A stretch of 64,000 nt of DNA from Acinetobacter soli. Lineage in GTDB: Bacteria > Pseudomonadota > Gammaproteobacteria > Pseudomonadales > Moraxellaceae. This document shows positions 36,818 to 50,620 of the stretch, in pieces. The translations under genes were made by a program, and so were the position numbers. The stretch lies in the NCBI RefSeq assembly GCF_000760595.1, contig NZ_BBNM01000013.1, positions 31,966 through 95,965 on the forward strand. Reading direction: 5' to 3'. The stretch's first letter is position 1; the number at the start of each line of letters is the position of its first letter. The notes under the pieces are model-generated. The model was given only the letters and a program-made list of their open reading frames with translations, did not search any database and was not told the DNA's origin.

Positions 36818-37636
36818 TTATTGATTTAATCGTAGCGCGTCCAGTGCATTTTGCCACATGACCGGCGCCAACTCATCTACTGACAAACCGAGTGATGTCG
36901 CCAGTCCTTCTAATACATAAGGTAAATTAACGGGTGTATTTCGTGTACGTGTCTGATTGGACTGCTGACAGCATAACGGGGTCATATCGGGGCAATCGGT
37001 CTCCAGCACCAAGTGCTCTGCACCAACAGCCTGAACCACTTGATGCAGTTTTTTTGCGTTTGGATTGGTGATTTGTCCAGTAACGCCTAGTTTAAAACCA
37101 AGTTTAATGAGCGCTTTGGCTTCCTCCACACCGCCACTAAAGGCATGTGCAATACCGCCGTGTCTAAATTTGTGCTGTTTGAGCAGTTGGATCACATCGG
37201 CATGGGCTTTACGGATATGCAATAAAACGGGTTTGTCATATTGCGTTGCCAAGTCGAGCTGCGCAGAAAAATAAGCACGCTGTTGAGTGAATATTTCAGG
37301 TTGCTTGTGCTCGCCTAAAAAGGTATCAAGGCCAATTTCACCGACTGCCACACAGGGGCGCCGTTTCAGCAATTGCTCAAGCCGATGCAGATCTGTATCG
37401 GTATGTTCTTTGATATAAAATGGATGCAAACCGGGTGCCAGATAACTTTGAGGCGCCTGATCGAGCTGATTGATTTGATCATGTACACAGCATAGATCAT
37501 CGAAGCGCGAAGCCACAAAACCAATCAGAACCAATGCCTCAACACCACGTTCCTTCGCCCGATAAGCCAGCTCCACGCGATCCGGATCAAAATCCGGAAC
37601 GTCAAAATGCGTGTGCGTATCAAACAGGCGATGCAT
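36818..37636 (-). CDS. TatD-family metal-dependent hydrolase
   Basis: A 272-residue TIM-barrel hydrolase related to YjjV/TatD, with metal ligands in FDTHTHFD, VAVGEIGLD, a histidine in LLHIRKAH, HAFSG and the aspartate in LETDCPDMTP. The family includes DNases and D-aminoacyl-tRNA deacylase-like enzymes; the substrate here is not known. It begins 17 nt after the RsiV-like lipoprotein gene, so the two are probably co-transcribed. Confidence 0.87.
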   Translation of the reverse strand: MHRLFDTHTHFDVPDFDPDRVELAYRAKERGVEALVLIGFVASRFDDLCCVHDQINQLDQAPQSYLAPGLHPFYIKEHTDTDLHRLEQLLKRRPCVAVGEIGLDTFLGEHKQPEIFTQQRAYFSAQLDLATQYDKPVLLHIRKAHADVIQLLKQHKFRHGGIAHAFSGGVEEAKALIKLGFKLGVTGQITNPNAKKLHQVVQAVGAEHLVLETDCPDMTPLCCQQSNQTRTRNTPVNLPYVLEGLATSLGLSVDELAPVMWQNALDALRLNQ

Positions 37637-37653
37637 CTAAAAATATCCTTGTA

Positions 37654-38574
37654 TTAACGCTGTCCTTTGGCTTGAGGTAAATATTCGGGTTTCAAAATAC
37701 CGCCGAGTTGTGAGTATGGAATCACCAAGCGCGGTAAACCAACCGCATATGGGCCAATTTCATATTCGCCGTATTGCAAAATAAGTCCATCATCGCCGAG
37801 TAAGAAATTATCCGAAAGCTTGAATTTCCACGCCTGCTCATATTCGTCTACCGATGTCGCGAGCTTCGATTCAATCACCCAAGCTTTAAAGGCCTCGTGA
37901 GCTAACTTTTCTAGCGCTACTTTTTGCTTGGCTAACAGTAAGTCATTCAAATGCAGTCGTTTCTGCTGTTTTAAATCGAAATTATAATATTCTTGCATGG
38001 CTGAGCCATGAGCTCCCCCCAAGTAACTACTGGTATTGAGTACAATTGTGGCGACTGGTTGCTGCGATTTTAAAATTGAGGGCTTGATCATCAGATTCAA
38101 CTGATGATTCGCACTTAAGGTTTTCATTTCGTTGTCTAAAGCAACAAATGAACGCACATAGGGTTTAATTTGCTGTTCAAGGGTAATTTGCTCTGGTTGC
38201 GCGCCCATTGCAGCACTGGCAGCGCCGGTTTCAAGCTTTGCCGCGCTATCACCAGTTTTGACCGACTTGGATATTTCAAGAATACGCGCCAAATTATTTA
38301 AAATTTCTGCATCAATCTGTTGGTCGATCCATGGCATATTACTTTGCAGGCGTTCGATCTCGAATTCTGGACAATTATTGCCGTCACATTCTGGTAAATC
38401 TGCATTCAGTTTTACCGTTTTTCCTTCGATGGCCAAGGCCTGTGCCTGAGTGGATGAATCGGTGGCCGATGCTGCTTTTGCAGCGTCTTCTGCTGCTTGC
38501 TTAGGCTGACAAGCCGCCAGAGCCAGTGTGCTTCCCAAAATGGCTATCCATGCATTCTTCTGAAATCGCAACAT
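37654..38574 (-). CDS. RsiV/DUF3298-like lipoprotein
   Basis: A 306-residue exported lipoprotein: signal sequence ending in the lipobox LALAAC (after MLRFQKNAWIAILGST), an Ala/Ser-rich linker and a globular domain with a CDGNNCPEF cysteine pair, NTSSYLGGAHGSA and a VIPYSQLGGILKPEYLP end. The SSYLGGAHG...YYNFD...HLND order is that of the DUF3298/RsiV C-terminal domain, which in Bacillus RsiV binds lysozyme. The start at 38574 is supported by AAGG 8 nt upstream. It is followed closely by the TatD gene and preceded by a diverged paralogue. Function unknown. Confidence 0.75.
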   Translation of the reverse strand: MLRFQKNAWIAILGSTLALAACQPKQAAEDAAKAASATDSSTQAQALAIEGKTVKLNADLPECDGNNCPEFEIERLQSNMPWIDQQIDAEILNNLARILEISKSVKTGDSAAKLETGAASAAMGAQPEQITLEQQIKPYVRSFVALDNEMKTLSANHQLNLMIKPSILKSQQPVATIVLNTSSYLGGAHGSAMQEYYNFDLKQQKRLHLNDLLLAKQKVALEKLAHEAFKAWVIESKLATSVDEYEQAWKFKLSDNFLLGDDGLILQYGEYEIGPYAVGLPRLVIPYSQLGGILKPEYLPQAKGQR

Positions 38575-38666
38575 ACGCAATGCCTTACACATTTATTTAC
38601 ATATATGATGATGCTAATCCAAGCCACTGCGCTTTGACCAGCATTACTTAAAATATCTATACAGAG

Positions 38667-39485
38667 TTAAAACATATCTCGATAAATAGCTGGATTCAAT
38701 ACCGTCTTGGTTTGCTGTGCAGTAAAATACAGATCAAACTGATCGGCGTGTTCTGAAATCTCGCTGGCACGATAGTGCAAACCAATGCCCTCCTGATCAA
38801 AGAACAAATCGGCTTTACGCCAGTCGAGCTGTTTCGGTGCTTCTTTTTGTATGTCTTTCGGCTGCTGGCTACGCCATTTTTTGTAGGCTGTCTGTACCCA
38901 TTGCTCAAATTGTGCTTGCTGTTTCGGGTTAAGAATATCATTCACAGCAATCATACGTTTGCTTTTACGATCGGCCACCATAAAGTAATAACGATTCTTT
39001 ATGGTAATTTCTTCCTGTTTGGCATTGAGTCCAATTTGTAACAGCACATACTGGTTTTTTTGATAAGCGATCGCACTACTTACCTTGAGTTCATACGGTC
39101 GATTGCGTGAGTATTGTGCTTGCCATTGTTTAGATTGTTTCAGATATTGCTTTAACACTGCATCCAGAGTGGGCGGCGTGATTTTTTTCTTGAGTTGCTC
39201 ATTGATCACTTCTGCAATCTGTAGATCAATCCATTGTTTCAGCCATGGATCATTGGTCTTCAGCGTTTGAACATCCAAACGGGCACAGGTCGATGAAGAC
39301 GAACACTCAGGCTTTGGCACCTGAAGTGCAGTAGACTGACTCTGTATTGGAGCCACTTGTATTGTTTTGCTTGGCGTCTTCGCTGGAACTGCTGGCGGTT
39401 TTGGTGCAGCAGCAAACCACAACCATATACACAGTGCGGCAATGATGCACAAACAGAGACCTAACAGCCAGATGTATCGACGCAT
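38667..39485 (-). CDS. Membrane-anchored RsiV-like paralogue
   Basis: A 272-residue protein with an N-terminal membrane anchor (MRRYIWLLGLCLCIIAAL and following), a Pro/Lys/Ser-rich stalk and a periplasmic domain. The segment ECSSSSTCARLDVQTLKTND followed by PWLKQWID parallels ECDGNNCPEF...PWIDQQID in the next gene, and both end with a predicted beta-rich domain, so they are likely diverged duplicates. The second copy keeps an uncleaved anchor instead of a lipobox and lacks the SSYLGGAHG motif. The ATG at 39485 has AGGA 7 nt upstream. Function unknown. Confidence 0.65.
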   Translation of the reverse strand: MRRYIWLLGLCLCIIAALCIWLWFAAAPKPPAVPAKTPSKTIQVAPIQSQSTALQVPKPECSSSSTCARLDVQTLKTNDPWLKQWIDLQIAEVINEQLKKKITPPTLDAVLKQYLKQSKQWQAQYSRNRPYELKVSSAIAYQKNQYVLLQIGLNAKQEEITIKNRYYFMVADRKSKRMIAVNDILNPKQQAQFEQWVQTAYKKWRSQQPKDIQKEAPKQLDWRKADLFFDQEGIGLHYRASEISEHADQFDLYFTAQQTKTVLNPAIYRDMF

Positions 39486-39522
39486 ATGCGAATCCTGCAA
39501 ACCCAAAGCTGTACTCTAAAAG

Positions 39523-39554
39523 AAAAAACAGCGCCTGTTTAGACGCTGTTTTTT
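39523..39554. terminator. Rho-independent terminator of prfC
   Basis: AAAAAACAGCG and CGCTGTTTTTT around a 10-nt loop, right after the prfC stop. Confidence 0.9.
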
Positions 39555-39561
39555 ACATTAT

Positions 39562-41151
39562 TTAGTGTTCTCGTGTATTTCGGAACTGGATATCAGGCCA
39601 GCGTTCCTGCATCAGTTGCAGATTGACCCGACTTGGTGCCAAATAAGTTAAGTGTCCACCACCATCGACCGAAAGTTGATCGTGAGCTTTTTTCTTGAAT
39701 TCATTAAAAATCTTTTCATCATCGCAATGCACCCAACGCACGGTGTTCACGCTGATCGGCTCGTAAATACAATCGACTTTGTATTCTTCTTTTAAGCGAT
39801 ATGCCACCACATCAAACTGTAGCACCCCTACTGCCCCAACAATCAGATCATTACTGATTTGTGGCATAAAGACCTGCGTTGCGCCTTCTTCTGACAGCTC
39901 TTTTAAGCCTTTTTGCAACTGCTTAGATTTAAGCGGATCTTTAAGACGTACACGGCGGAACATTTCAGGCGCAAAGTGCGGAATACCGGTAAAATGCAGT
40001 TTTTCACCACTGGTAAAGGTATCCCCAATCTGGATGGTACCATGGTTGTGCAAACCAATAATATCGCCCGGCCAAGCCTCTTCCAAATGCTCACGTTCAC
40101 CTGCCAAGAAGGTTAGTGCATCTGAAATCCGCACGTCTTTACCTAAGCGCACATGATTCATTTTCAAGCCTTTTTCATACTTGCCCGAACAAATTCGCAT
40201 AAAGGCAATCCGGTCACGATGTTTCGGATCCATATTGGCCTGAATCTTAAATACAAAGCCACTGAATCCTTCTTCAGTCGCCTCGACGGTACGCTCTTGG
40301 GTGGGATGTGCTTTTGGTTCTGGTGCCCACTGAATAAAGGCATCCAAAACATGATCGACTCCAAAGTTGCCAAGTGCGGTACCAAACAGTACAGGTGTTT
40401 GTTTACCTTGCAAGAACAGCTCACGGTCTAACGGTTCGTTGGCCATTTGTACCAGCTCCAGAGACTCCTCAAAAGAGGCCCAAGCCAGCTCACCCACTTT
40501 TTCACGGATATCGGCGTGATCATAGCCATCACGAATTTCAATATCGGTAATAGTCGAACCAAAGCCCGTTTTGTACACATAAAGCTTGTCTTCAAGCAGG
40601 TTATATACACCTGCAAAGTCGCGTCCCATACCCAGTGGCCATGTGATCGGTACACAGCGGATATTTAAAACGCTTTCAATTTCATCGAGTAGCTCAAGCG
40701 GTTCGCGAATTTCACGGTCCATTTTGTTGACAAACGAAATGATTGGCGTATCGCGCATACGACACACTTCCATCAGTTTAATGGTTCGTTCCTCAACCCC
40801 TTTGGCACCGTCAATTACCATCAGCGCCGAGTCGACAGCCGTTAGAGTACGGTAGGTGTCTTCGGAGAAATCTTCGTGTCCCGGTGTATCCAAAAGGTTA
40901 ATGGTGTGCTGCTTAAATGGGAATTGCATCACCGAGGTGGTAATCGAGATACCACGCTCTTTTTCCATTTCCATCCAGTCGGAGGTTGCAGAGCGATCTG
41001 ATTTACGGCTTTTGACCATACCCGCCACCTGAATGGCCTTACCCCATAACAGCAGCTTCTCTGTCATGGTGGTTTTACCCGCATCGGGGTGGGAAATAAT
41101 TGCAAAAGTACGTCGTGCGTTTACTTCACGCGCAAGTTGTTCTTTAAACAT
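39562..41151 (-). CDS. prfC: Peptide chain release factor 3
   Basis: GTPase that recycles RF1/RF2 from the ribosome after termination. The 529-residue protein has all G motifs: [14 protein letters not shown], switch [22 protein letters not shown], and the RF3-specific C-terminal domains ([23 protein letters not shown]). The ATG at 41151 ([21 protein letters not shown]) is the family start; a TTG 15 nt upstream is unlikely. Confidence 0.96.
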   Translation of the reverse strand: MFKEQLAREVNARRTFAIISHPDAGKTTMTEKLLLWGKAIQVAGMVKSRKSDRSATSDWMEMEKERGISITTSVMQFPFKQHTINLLDTPGHEDFSEDTYRTLTAVDSALMVIDGAKGVEERTIKLMEVCRMRDTPIISFVNKMDREIREPLELLDEIESVLNIRCVPITWPLGMGRDFAGVYNLLEDKLYVYKTGFGSTITDIEIRDGYDHADIREKVGELAWASFEESLELVQMANEPLDRELFLQGKQTPVLFGTALGNFGVDHVLDAFIQWAPEPKAHPTQERTVEATEEGFSGFVFKIQANMDPKHRDRIAFMRICSGKYEKGLKMNHVRLGKDVRISDALTFLAGEREHLEEAWPGDIIGLHNHGTIQIGDTFTSGEKLHFTGIPHFAPEMFRRVRLKDPLKSKQLQKGLKELSEEGATQVFMPQISNDLIVGAVGVLQFDVVAYRLKEEYKVDCIYEPISVNTVRWVHCDDEKIFNEFKKKAHDQLSVDGGGHLTYLAPSRVNLQLMQERWPDIQFRNTREH

Positions 41152-41326
41152 GAAAGATGTCTTCAATCTAAATTCAGCAGGCCATCAAACGTACGTCCGG
41201 CACAAGACTGAAATGTGGGAATTCGAAATTGTCGCAATTGTAGCAGATTTGGCAGCTAATTTAATGCTTGTTGATATCTTCTAGGTTATCCACAGAAGAA
41301 TCCATCCATAAGGTATTGCATGCGCA

Positions 41327-43411
41327 CTACAATGAATGAACTGTCTGAAAATCGGCTGTTGCCACTTGAGAGATTAACTGCGCTACAGGCATAGGTCTGC
41401 CCAGCAAATAACCTTGTAACTGATGACAGCCGAGTCGAATTAGAATGTCGGCCTGTAACTGAGTTTCAACGCCTTCTGCTGTCACATACAACCCGAGTTT
41501 TGTCGCCAGATGAATAATACTGTCCAAAATGACCTCTTCTTTGGAACCATTAGTCAAATGAATAATAAATCCACGGTCAATCTTTAATTCATCTACTGGC
41601 AAATCTTTTAAGTATAGAAAACTCGAATGGCCCGTGCCAAAGTCGTCAATCGCAATTCGGATTCCCAATGCACGAAGTTGCTCAAAGGTCGAAATACTCA
41701 AGTCGATATGCCGCATCGCGGTTGACTCGGTAATCTCGATCGTCAGGTGATTGGGCCGGATGCGGTATTTTTTGATCAAGTCTTCTAGTGTCTTGACCAG
41801 ATGTTTATTTTCAAACTGAATGGCCGATAAATTGACTGCAATTGGATATAACGCTGTACCTTGTGTTTCCCATTCTTGAATTTGCTTACAGGCTTGCTCG
41901 AGTGCCCAGTAACCCATCGGAACAATCAAGCCAGTTTTTTCAGCACCATCGATAAACATATGCGGGCTAAGCAGTCCAAAACTAGGATGCTGCCATCGAA
42001 TCAATGCTTCAACACCACAAATTTTAAGCGTGGTGTCATATTTGGGCTGATAGAACAACACAAATTGTTTTTCTTCAACAGCCTTATACAGGTCATTAAT
42101 TAACTTGGATTGACTGCGTGTTTCATTTTGCTCACTCGAATAGTTAAAAATCGAGTAGGTATTCCGGCCTTGATCTTTGGCCATGACCATGGCGATATCG
42201 GCATTAATGAGCAAATCTTGCATGTTGTGACCATGTTCTGGATAAATCGCAATCCCAATACTGCCCGAGATATTAATTTCTTTACTGGTGATCTGGTAGG
42301 TTTCTTGCAAATGTTTGAGAACATCTTCTGCGATTTTTGCAACTTGGCGGGTTGTTTTATTTTCGATAATCAGTAGGAACTCATCACCTCCAATCCTGAG
42401 CAACTTCCCATTTTCATCGAGCTGCTCTTGAATGCGATTGGCCACCTGAATCAGTAATTGATCACCCACATGGTGGCCAAATGCATCATTGATCGACTTA
42501 AAGCGATCTAGATCCAGATATAAAAATGCAATTTTTTCATGTTGCTGGTGCGGGTCTGCAAATCGGTCTTTAACATAGTCCATCAAAAACAAACGATTGG
42601 GCAATTTAGTTAAATTATCATGTACAGCTAAATTGGCCAGTTCGCGGTTGAGTTTAAGCAATGCCTTATTACGCTCTTCAAGACGCAACTCCAACACGGC
42701 CACGCAATAACCCGCCACCAATACCAAACTGGTAATAAAAATAATCGTAAATAACAGCAAGTCATGACTGGTCTGATTCAGCGCAGTGCCGCTAGTCAAA
42801 CCTTTATCGATAAACATCGTGGCAGTCATGCCGGTATAATGCAAACCGACAATCGCAAGTGCCAAGGTGGTTGCGGCAGCAAGTTGCAGGTACACTTTAT
42901 TTTTTTGCGCGTTTTTATATTTAAAGATCAATAAAAAGGCAAGTCCTGATCCGCTAATCGCGATCAATACAGAAAACACCACCAATAACGGATCATAGTC
43001 GATGGTGTAATGTTCGAGTATCAGTCCCATCATGCCAGTATAATGCATACCGGAAATGCCTAAGCCCATAAGCACCGAACCAATCACCAGACGTGCAATC
43101 GGCAGGGTTTCACGAGTAATTAACCAGATTGCAAAGGTCGATGCCACAAAAGCAATCAGATAAGAAACCAGCGTTAAACTCGGATCAAAATAATATGGTT
43201 TGGGTAAATGGCAAGCCAGCATACCGACAAAATGCATGGCCCAGATCGCAAGACCAAGGACCAGACCAGAGCCCAGCATAATGATCTTTTCATAAGGTAA
43301 ATAACGTTTTTTAAAAATTAATTGTTGCAAAGAGATTGCGACAAAGCAGATTATCACCGCCAGAACAATAGAACCGATGACAATGGTACTGTCGTAATCA
43401 ACATGTTCCAT
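41327..43411 (-). CDS. MHYT-GGDEF-EAL c-di-GMP signalling protein
   Basis: A 694-residue membrane protein. The N-terminal MHYT sensor has seven predicted helices with the repeated motifs AMHFVGM, GMHYTGM and LHYTGM, thought to bind a metal and sense O2, CO or NO. Then follow a GGDEF domain with an intact RIGGDEF (341-345) and an EAL domain with GVEALIRWQHP (E468) and DDFGTGHSSF. Both active-site motifs look intact, so it could make and break c-di-GMP. The inhibitory I-site RxxD before GGDEF is not conserved. Same architecture as Pseudomonas MucR/YkoW types. Confidence 0.9.
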   Translation of the reverse strand: MEHVDYDSTIVIGSIVLAVIICFVAISLQQLIFKKRYLPYEKIIMLGSGLVLGLAIWAMHFVGMLACHLPKPYYFDPSLTLVSYLIAFVASTFAIWLITRETLPIARLVIGSVLMGLGISGMHYTGMMGLILEHYTIDYDPLLVVFSVLIAISGSGLAFLLIFKYKNAQKNKVYLQLAAATTLALAIVGLHYTGMTATMFIDKGLTSGTALNQTSHDLLLFTIIFITSLVLVAGYCVAVLELRLEERNKALLKLNRELANLAVHDNLTKLPNRLFLMDYVKDRFADPHQQHEKIAFLYLDLDRFKSINDAFGHHVGDQLLIQVANRIQEQLDENGKLLRIGGDEFLLIIENKTTRQVAKIAEDVLKHLQETYQITSKEINISGSIGIAIYPEHGHNMQDLLINADIAMVMAKDQGRNTYSIFNYSSEQNETRSQSKLINDLYKAVEEKQFVLFYQPKYDTTLKICGVEALIRWQHPSFGLLSPHMFIDGAEKTGLIVPMGYWALEQACKQIQEWETQGTALYPIAVNLSAIQFENKHLVKTLEDLIKKYRIRPNHLTIEITESTAMRHIDLSISTFEQLRALGIRIAIDDFGTGHSSFLYLKDLPVDELKIDRGFIIHLTNGSKEEVILDSIIHLATKLGLYVTAEGVETQLQADILIRLGCHQLQGYLLGRPMPVAQLISQVATADFQTVHSL

Positions 43412-43642
43412 AAAGGACTTCCATGATTATTTATTAAACTGCTTGCTGTTTTTAGAGTGTTAGGCAACAACAACGCATCATTATTATTGTTAATCCGACC
43501 CACACGATCACTTATGATTCTAACATTAAAGCGCTTCTTTACTATTCGTAAATCCACCTTTTTTTATTTTAAAAATCAATGAAATAAAACACGTTATTTA
43601 ATTATTATTATGAATCAATTCACATTATCTAATTAAAAAGGT

Positions 43643-43678
43643 AAAAAAAATCCCGTCTCAAGACGGGATTTTTTTACC
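43643..43678. terminator. Rho-independent terminator of the ilv operon
   Basis: TCCCGTCT, loop CA, AGACGGGA, flanked by eight A and seven T; very strong and symmetrical. Confidence 0.93.
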
Positions 43679-43689
43679 AAAAAGAAAAA

Positions 43690-44718
<1,029 letters not shown>

Positions 44719-44738
44719 CTAAAATACGTTAATTTGGT

Positions 44739-45230
44739 TTAAATACTTAATACTTTTTCGCCACGCGCGATACCCGAGACACCTGAGCGAACCACTTCTA
44801 AAATGGTATTTTCAGCTAAGGCATCAATAAATCCATCGAGCTTATCTGTCGTCCCTGCGATCTGGATGGTATACGTGGTCGGTGTCACGTCGACAATTGC
44901 GGCGCGGAAGATATCCGCTGTACGCTTGATTTCCGCACGTGCTGAACCCAAGGCTTTAACCTTGATCAACATCAGCTCACGCTCAATATGTGCACCTTCT
45001 GAAAGATCAACCACTTTGACCACTTCAACCAGCTTATTTAGCTGCTTGGTGATCTGTTCGATTTTGTGATCATCACCATAGGTGGTCAGGGTTAAACGCG
45101 ACAAGGTCGCATCTTCTGTTGGTGCAACATTCAAGGTTTCAATGTTGTAGCCACGTTGACTAAATAGCCCGACTAGACGTGAAAGCGCACCAGCTTCGTT
45201 CTCAACGAGTACCGAAATAATGTGTCTCAT
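44739..45230 (-). CDS. ilvH: Acetolactate synthase small (regulatory) subunit
   Basis: Regulatory ACT-domain subunit, 163 residues: [35 protein letters not shown] is the valine-binding ACT domain, the second half a ferredoxin-like domain ending SGVSGIARGEK. It confers valine feedback on the catalytic subunit. The start overlaps the ilvI stop by one base (TAATG). Confidence 0.96.
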   Translation of the reverse strand: MRHIISVLVENEAGALSRLVGLFSQRGYNIETLNVAPTEDATLSRLTLTTYGDDHKIEQITKQLNKLVEVVKVVDLSEGAHIERELMLIKVKALGSARAEIKRTADIFRAAIVDVTPTTYTIQIAGTTDKLDGFIDALAENTILEVVRSGVSGIARGEKVLSI

Positions 45231-46954
45231 TAAATGCGCTCCCCTTTAGAAATCCACATATCACGCATCGACTGACCCGCAACCAACATTGGATAAACGT
45301 GTTCAGTACGATCAACCATGACATTGATAAACACACATTTATCATTGATGGCCATGGCCTCTGCAAGCTTAGACTCTAACTCATCGGCATGATCAATCTG
45401 AATACCAACATGACCATAGGCGTCCATCAGCTTGGCAAAGTCAGGTAAAGACTCGACATAAGAGCTTGAATGACGGCCTTCATAGTTCATATCCTGCCAC
45501 TGTTTAACCATCCCGAGGGCACGGTTATTGAGGCACAGAATCTTCACGTTTAAGCCATATTGCTTACAGGTCGAAAGTTCCTGAATACACATCTGGATCG
45601 ATGCTTCGCCTGTAATACACACCACGTGCTGATCAGGACAAGCCAGTTTGGCTGCCATCGCATACGGCAAGCCAACGCCCATGGTGCCAAGACCACCCGA
45701 GTTGATCCACTGACGCGGACGCTTGTACTTGTAATACAGTGCGCCAAACATCTGATGCTGCCCAACGTCTGAGGTGATAATCGCTTCACCATCAGTCGCT
45801 TTATAAAGCGCCTCGACCACCTGCTGTGGCTTCATTTCACCGTTTTGCGCGGCTTGATATTTCAATCCGTGAACTTTACGCCACTCATTGATTTGCTCCC
45901 ACCACTCTGCCATCGCTTCTGGGTTTGGCTTCGACACATTCAGCTGCTTGAGCTGTGTCAGCATTTCCTGAAGAACTGGCTGTACCGCACCCACAATCGG
46001 GATATGCGCCATGATGGTTTTTGAGATGGCCGCCGGATCGATATCAATATGAATGACTTTGGCATTTAAACAGAACTTGGCCGGATTATTGGTCACACGG
46101 TCATCAAAACGTGCACCAATTGCCAAGATCACATCGGCATTATGCATGGCCATATTGGCTTCATAGGTACCGTGCATGCCAAGCATACCCAAGAATTGCG
46201 GATCATCACCCGGAAATGCACCCAAGCCCATCAAGGTATTGGTTACAGGGAAACCCAGCACACGTGCCAGTTCTCGGAGCGATTCAGATGCATTGCCTTG
46301 TACCACACCACCACCGGTGTAAATCACCGGACGCTTAGCGGTTAATAGCTCATCTACAGCTTTACGAATTTGACCCGAATGGCCGCGAGAAGGTGGCTGA
46401 TACGAACGCAGCTTGACCTTTTCTGGGTATTCATAGGCAAATTTTTCAGCAGGATTAGTCACATCTTTTGGAATATCAACCACGACCGGACCAGGACGAC
46501 CCGATGAAGCGATATAAAATGCTTTTTTAATAATTGCAGGAATTTCACTTGCATGACGGACTTGGAAACTGTGTTTGACGATTGGACGGGAAATTCCCAC
46601 CATGTCTGTTTCCTGAAAGGCATCTTCACCAATAAGATGTGACGCAACCTGTCCCGATAGAATGACCATCGGAATAGAGTCCATATATGCAGTTGCAATT
46701 GGAGTTACGGTATTGGTTGCCCCTGGGCCAGACGTGACGAGTACAACACCAGTTTTTCCGGTTACACGCGAATAGGCATCAGCCATATGACCAGCTGCTT
46801 GCTCGTGGCGTACCAGATAGTGATTGATTTTGTCTTGTTGAAAGAGCGCATCATAAATATGTAAAACTGCGCCGCCTGGGTATCCAAAAACGTGCTCAAC
46901 GCCCTCATCCGCGAGTGCGCGAACGAGCATTTCACCACCAGATAAAAGTTCCAA
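45230..46954 (-). CDS. ilvI: Acetolactate synthase large (catalytic) subunit
   Basis: TPP enzyme condensing pyruvate with pyruvate or 2-oxobutyrate. The 574-residue protein has the Glu-containing [30 protein letters not shown], the FAD domain and the TPP/Mg motif [29 protein letters not shown] region. The start is a TTG (46954) with AGGGTG 7 nt upstream; the next ATG in frame would remove conserved residues. It is first in the operon after a leader of several hundred bases. Confidence 0.95.
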   Translation of the reverse strand: MELLSGGEMLVRALADEGVEHVFGYPGGAVLHIYDALFQQDKINHYLVRHEQAAGHMADAYSRVTGKTGVVLVTSGPGATNTVTPIATAYMDSIPMVILSGQVASHLIGEDAFQETDMVGISRPIVKHSFQVRHASEIPAIIKKAFYIASSGRPGPVVVDIPKDVTNPAEKFAYEYPEKVKLRSYQPPSRGHSGQIRKAVDELLTAKRPVIYTGGGVVQGNASESLRELARVLGFPVTNTLMGLGAFPGDDPQFLGMLGMHGTYEANMAMHNADVILAIGARFDDRVTNNPAKFCLNAKVIHIDIDPAAISKTIMAHIPIVGAVQPVLQEMLTQLKQLNVSKPNPEAMAEWWEQINEWRKVHGLKYQAAQNGEMKPQQVVEALYKATDGEAIITSDVGQHQMFGALYYKYKRPRQWINSGGLGTMGVGLPYAMAAKLACPDQHVVCITGEASIQMCIQELSTCKQYGLNVKILCLNNRALGMVKQWQDMNYEGRHSSSYVESLPDFAKLMDAYGHVGIQIDHADELESKLAEAMAINDKCVFINVMVDRTEHVYPMLVAGQSMRDMWISKGERI

Positions 46955-47409
46955 CGTGATTCACCCTAGTCTTTATCACTATTTATGGGAGGCACAAATA
47001 GTGTTCATTCATTTACTGTCTGCATTGTTATAGCACACATAGTTCCAAGTTTTTGCTGCAATAGGAAAAATTTCTGAGCTCACAACCGTTTGAGTTGTTA
47101 CAGCATCGTAGAAGAACTGTTGGGATAAACAGCACTTGGACAAAATCATTTTCTCGGCTAGAGAAAATGTCCATTGCAAACCATGTCATTTAGTCGAAGG
47201 GTGATCGAATAAATGCATATAAAACTAAAGCAAGCATTTTTTATGTTTCGACCTACAAAGTCAAGTTTTAAAGTACATTTTTTGGCATTAATTTAAACCT
47301 GAATAATTTTTAAACAGTTTTCGCAATCATCTCCTGCACAGGATTTATTTTCGCTCTCGATCAAATATGCTATTAATACTCGATATGATGCATGGTCGAG
47401 TGCGCTGAA
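46955..47409. other. Long leader and control region upstream of ilvI
   Basis: About 450 bases without a large gene. On the minus strand it contains a possible leader peptide (47237-47190), a hairpin CATTTTCTC-TAGCC-GAGAAAATG (47169-47147) and a smaller CTGTT/AACAG hairpin (47132-47117) followed by TTCTTCT. These could form an attenuator, but no classic terminator with a long T-run was seen. The plus-strand promoter of the DUF4124 gene must also lie here. Confidence 0.5.
47190..47237 (-). CDS. Candidate 15-residue leader peptide of the ilv operon
   Basis: ATG-initiated frame reading MLALVLYAFIRSPFD then TAA, with three Leu, one Val and one Ile among 15 residues. Leader peptides rich in branched-chain residues are known to control ilv operons by attenuation. 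Its ribosome-binding site is weak and the downstream hairpin lacks a proper T-run, so the call is tentative. Confidence 0.3.
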   Translation of the reverse strand: MLALVLYAFIRSPFD

Positions 47410-47820
47410 ATGCAAAAAATAAAACAAAATCACCTTTCAATCATGATGTCCCTAGTGCTACTTAGCAGCGTTGCTTTTACGACTAACACGCTTTACGCCC
47501 AAAGCTATTATAAGTGGATCGATGCTCAAGGTTCGACCCACTACACCAAAACGCCACCGCCCAAAGGTGCAAAAAAGCAAGGCAAAGTAGATACGTACAG
47601 CTCAACATCCAGCACCTCTGCTGCTACATCAAGCCCTACGACACCGCCAACACCTACTACAAATACAGCCACATCATCACTTGGGAGTAATTCAAGCCCT
47701 GCCAGTGCGCCAGCCACCGCACCTGCTATCTCTAGCGAATCATCAAAGCGCGACATCACTGATCGCAGCAACCCCAACATGAAAACACCGGCTCGCACAG
47801 CGTCAAGCAGCACTTTTTAA
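47410..47820 (+). CDS. Exported DUF4124-domain protein
   Basis: A 136-residue protein with a signal peptide (MQKIKQNHLSIMMSLVLLS, cleavage near TLYAQS) and the short DUF4124 module SYYKWIDAQGSTHYTKTPPP. The rest is low-complexity Ser/Thr/Pro/Ala. DUF4124 proteins are periplasmic or envelope-associated with unknown role. The start at 47410 is preferred over an in-frame codon 18 nt upstream because it gives a normal signal peptide. Confidence 0.7.
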   Translation: MQKIKQNHLSIMMSLVLLSSVAFTTNTLYAQSYYKWIDAQGSTHYTKTPPPKGAKKQGKVDTYSSTSSTSAATSSPTTPPTPTTNTATSSLGSNSSPASAPATAPAISSESSKRDITDRSNPNMKTPARTASSSTF

Positions 47821-47944
47821 ACGAGGCCTGTTCAATTATTTTCAGATCGCTTTGCAAGTTTTTACGCATCTGCCTGAAAATACCTGCCCACATGATTCAC
47901 TTCTTTATGGGTTTTGCGCTATGCTGTGCAGCAATATTTTTTAA

Positions 47945-50593
<2,649 letters not shown>

Positions 50594-50620
50594 TTCTAAC
50601 AAGCGTCAAGAGGAACAAGC

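Noticed and set aside
41286..41294. Perfect DnaA-box sequence TTATCCACA between prfC and the GGDEF-EAL gene
   Set aside because: A single 9-mer without a cluster of further boxes, AT-rich unwinding region or dnaA/dnaN neighbour; most likely chance.
43412..43689. AT-rich spacer examined for a small RNA or gene
   Set aside because: Apart from the ilv terminator no promoter-terminator pair or coding pattern was convincing.
47541..47813. 90-codon minus-strand frame inside the DUF4124 gene
   Set aside because: Arises from the Ser/Thr/Pro/Ala low-complexity tail read backwards; no start signal.
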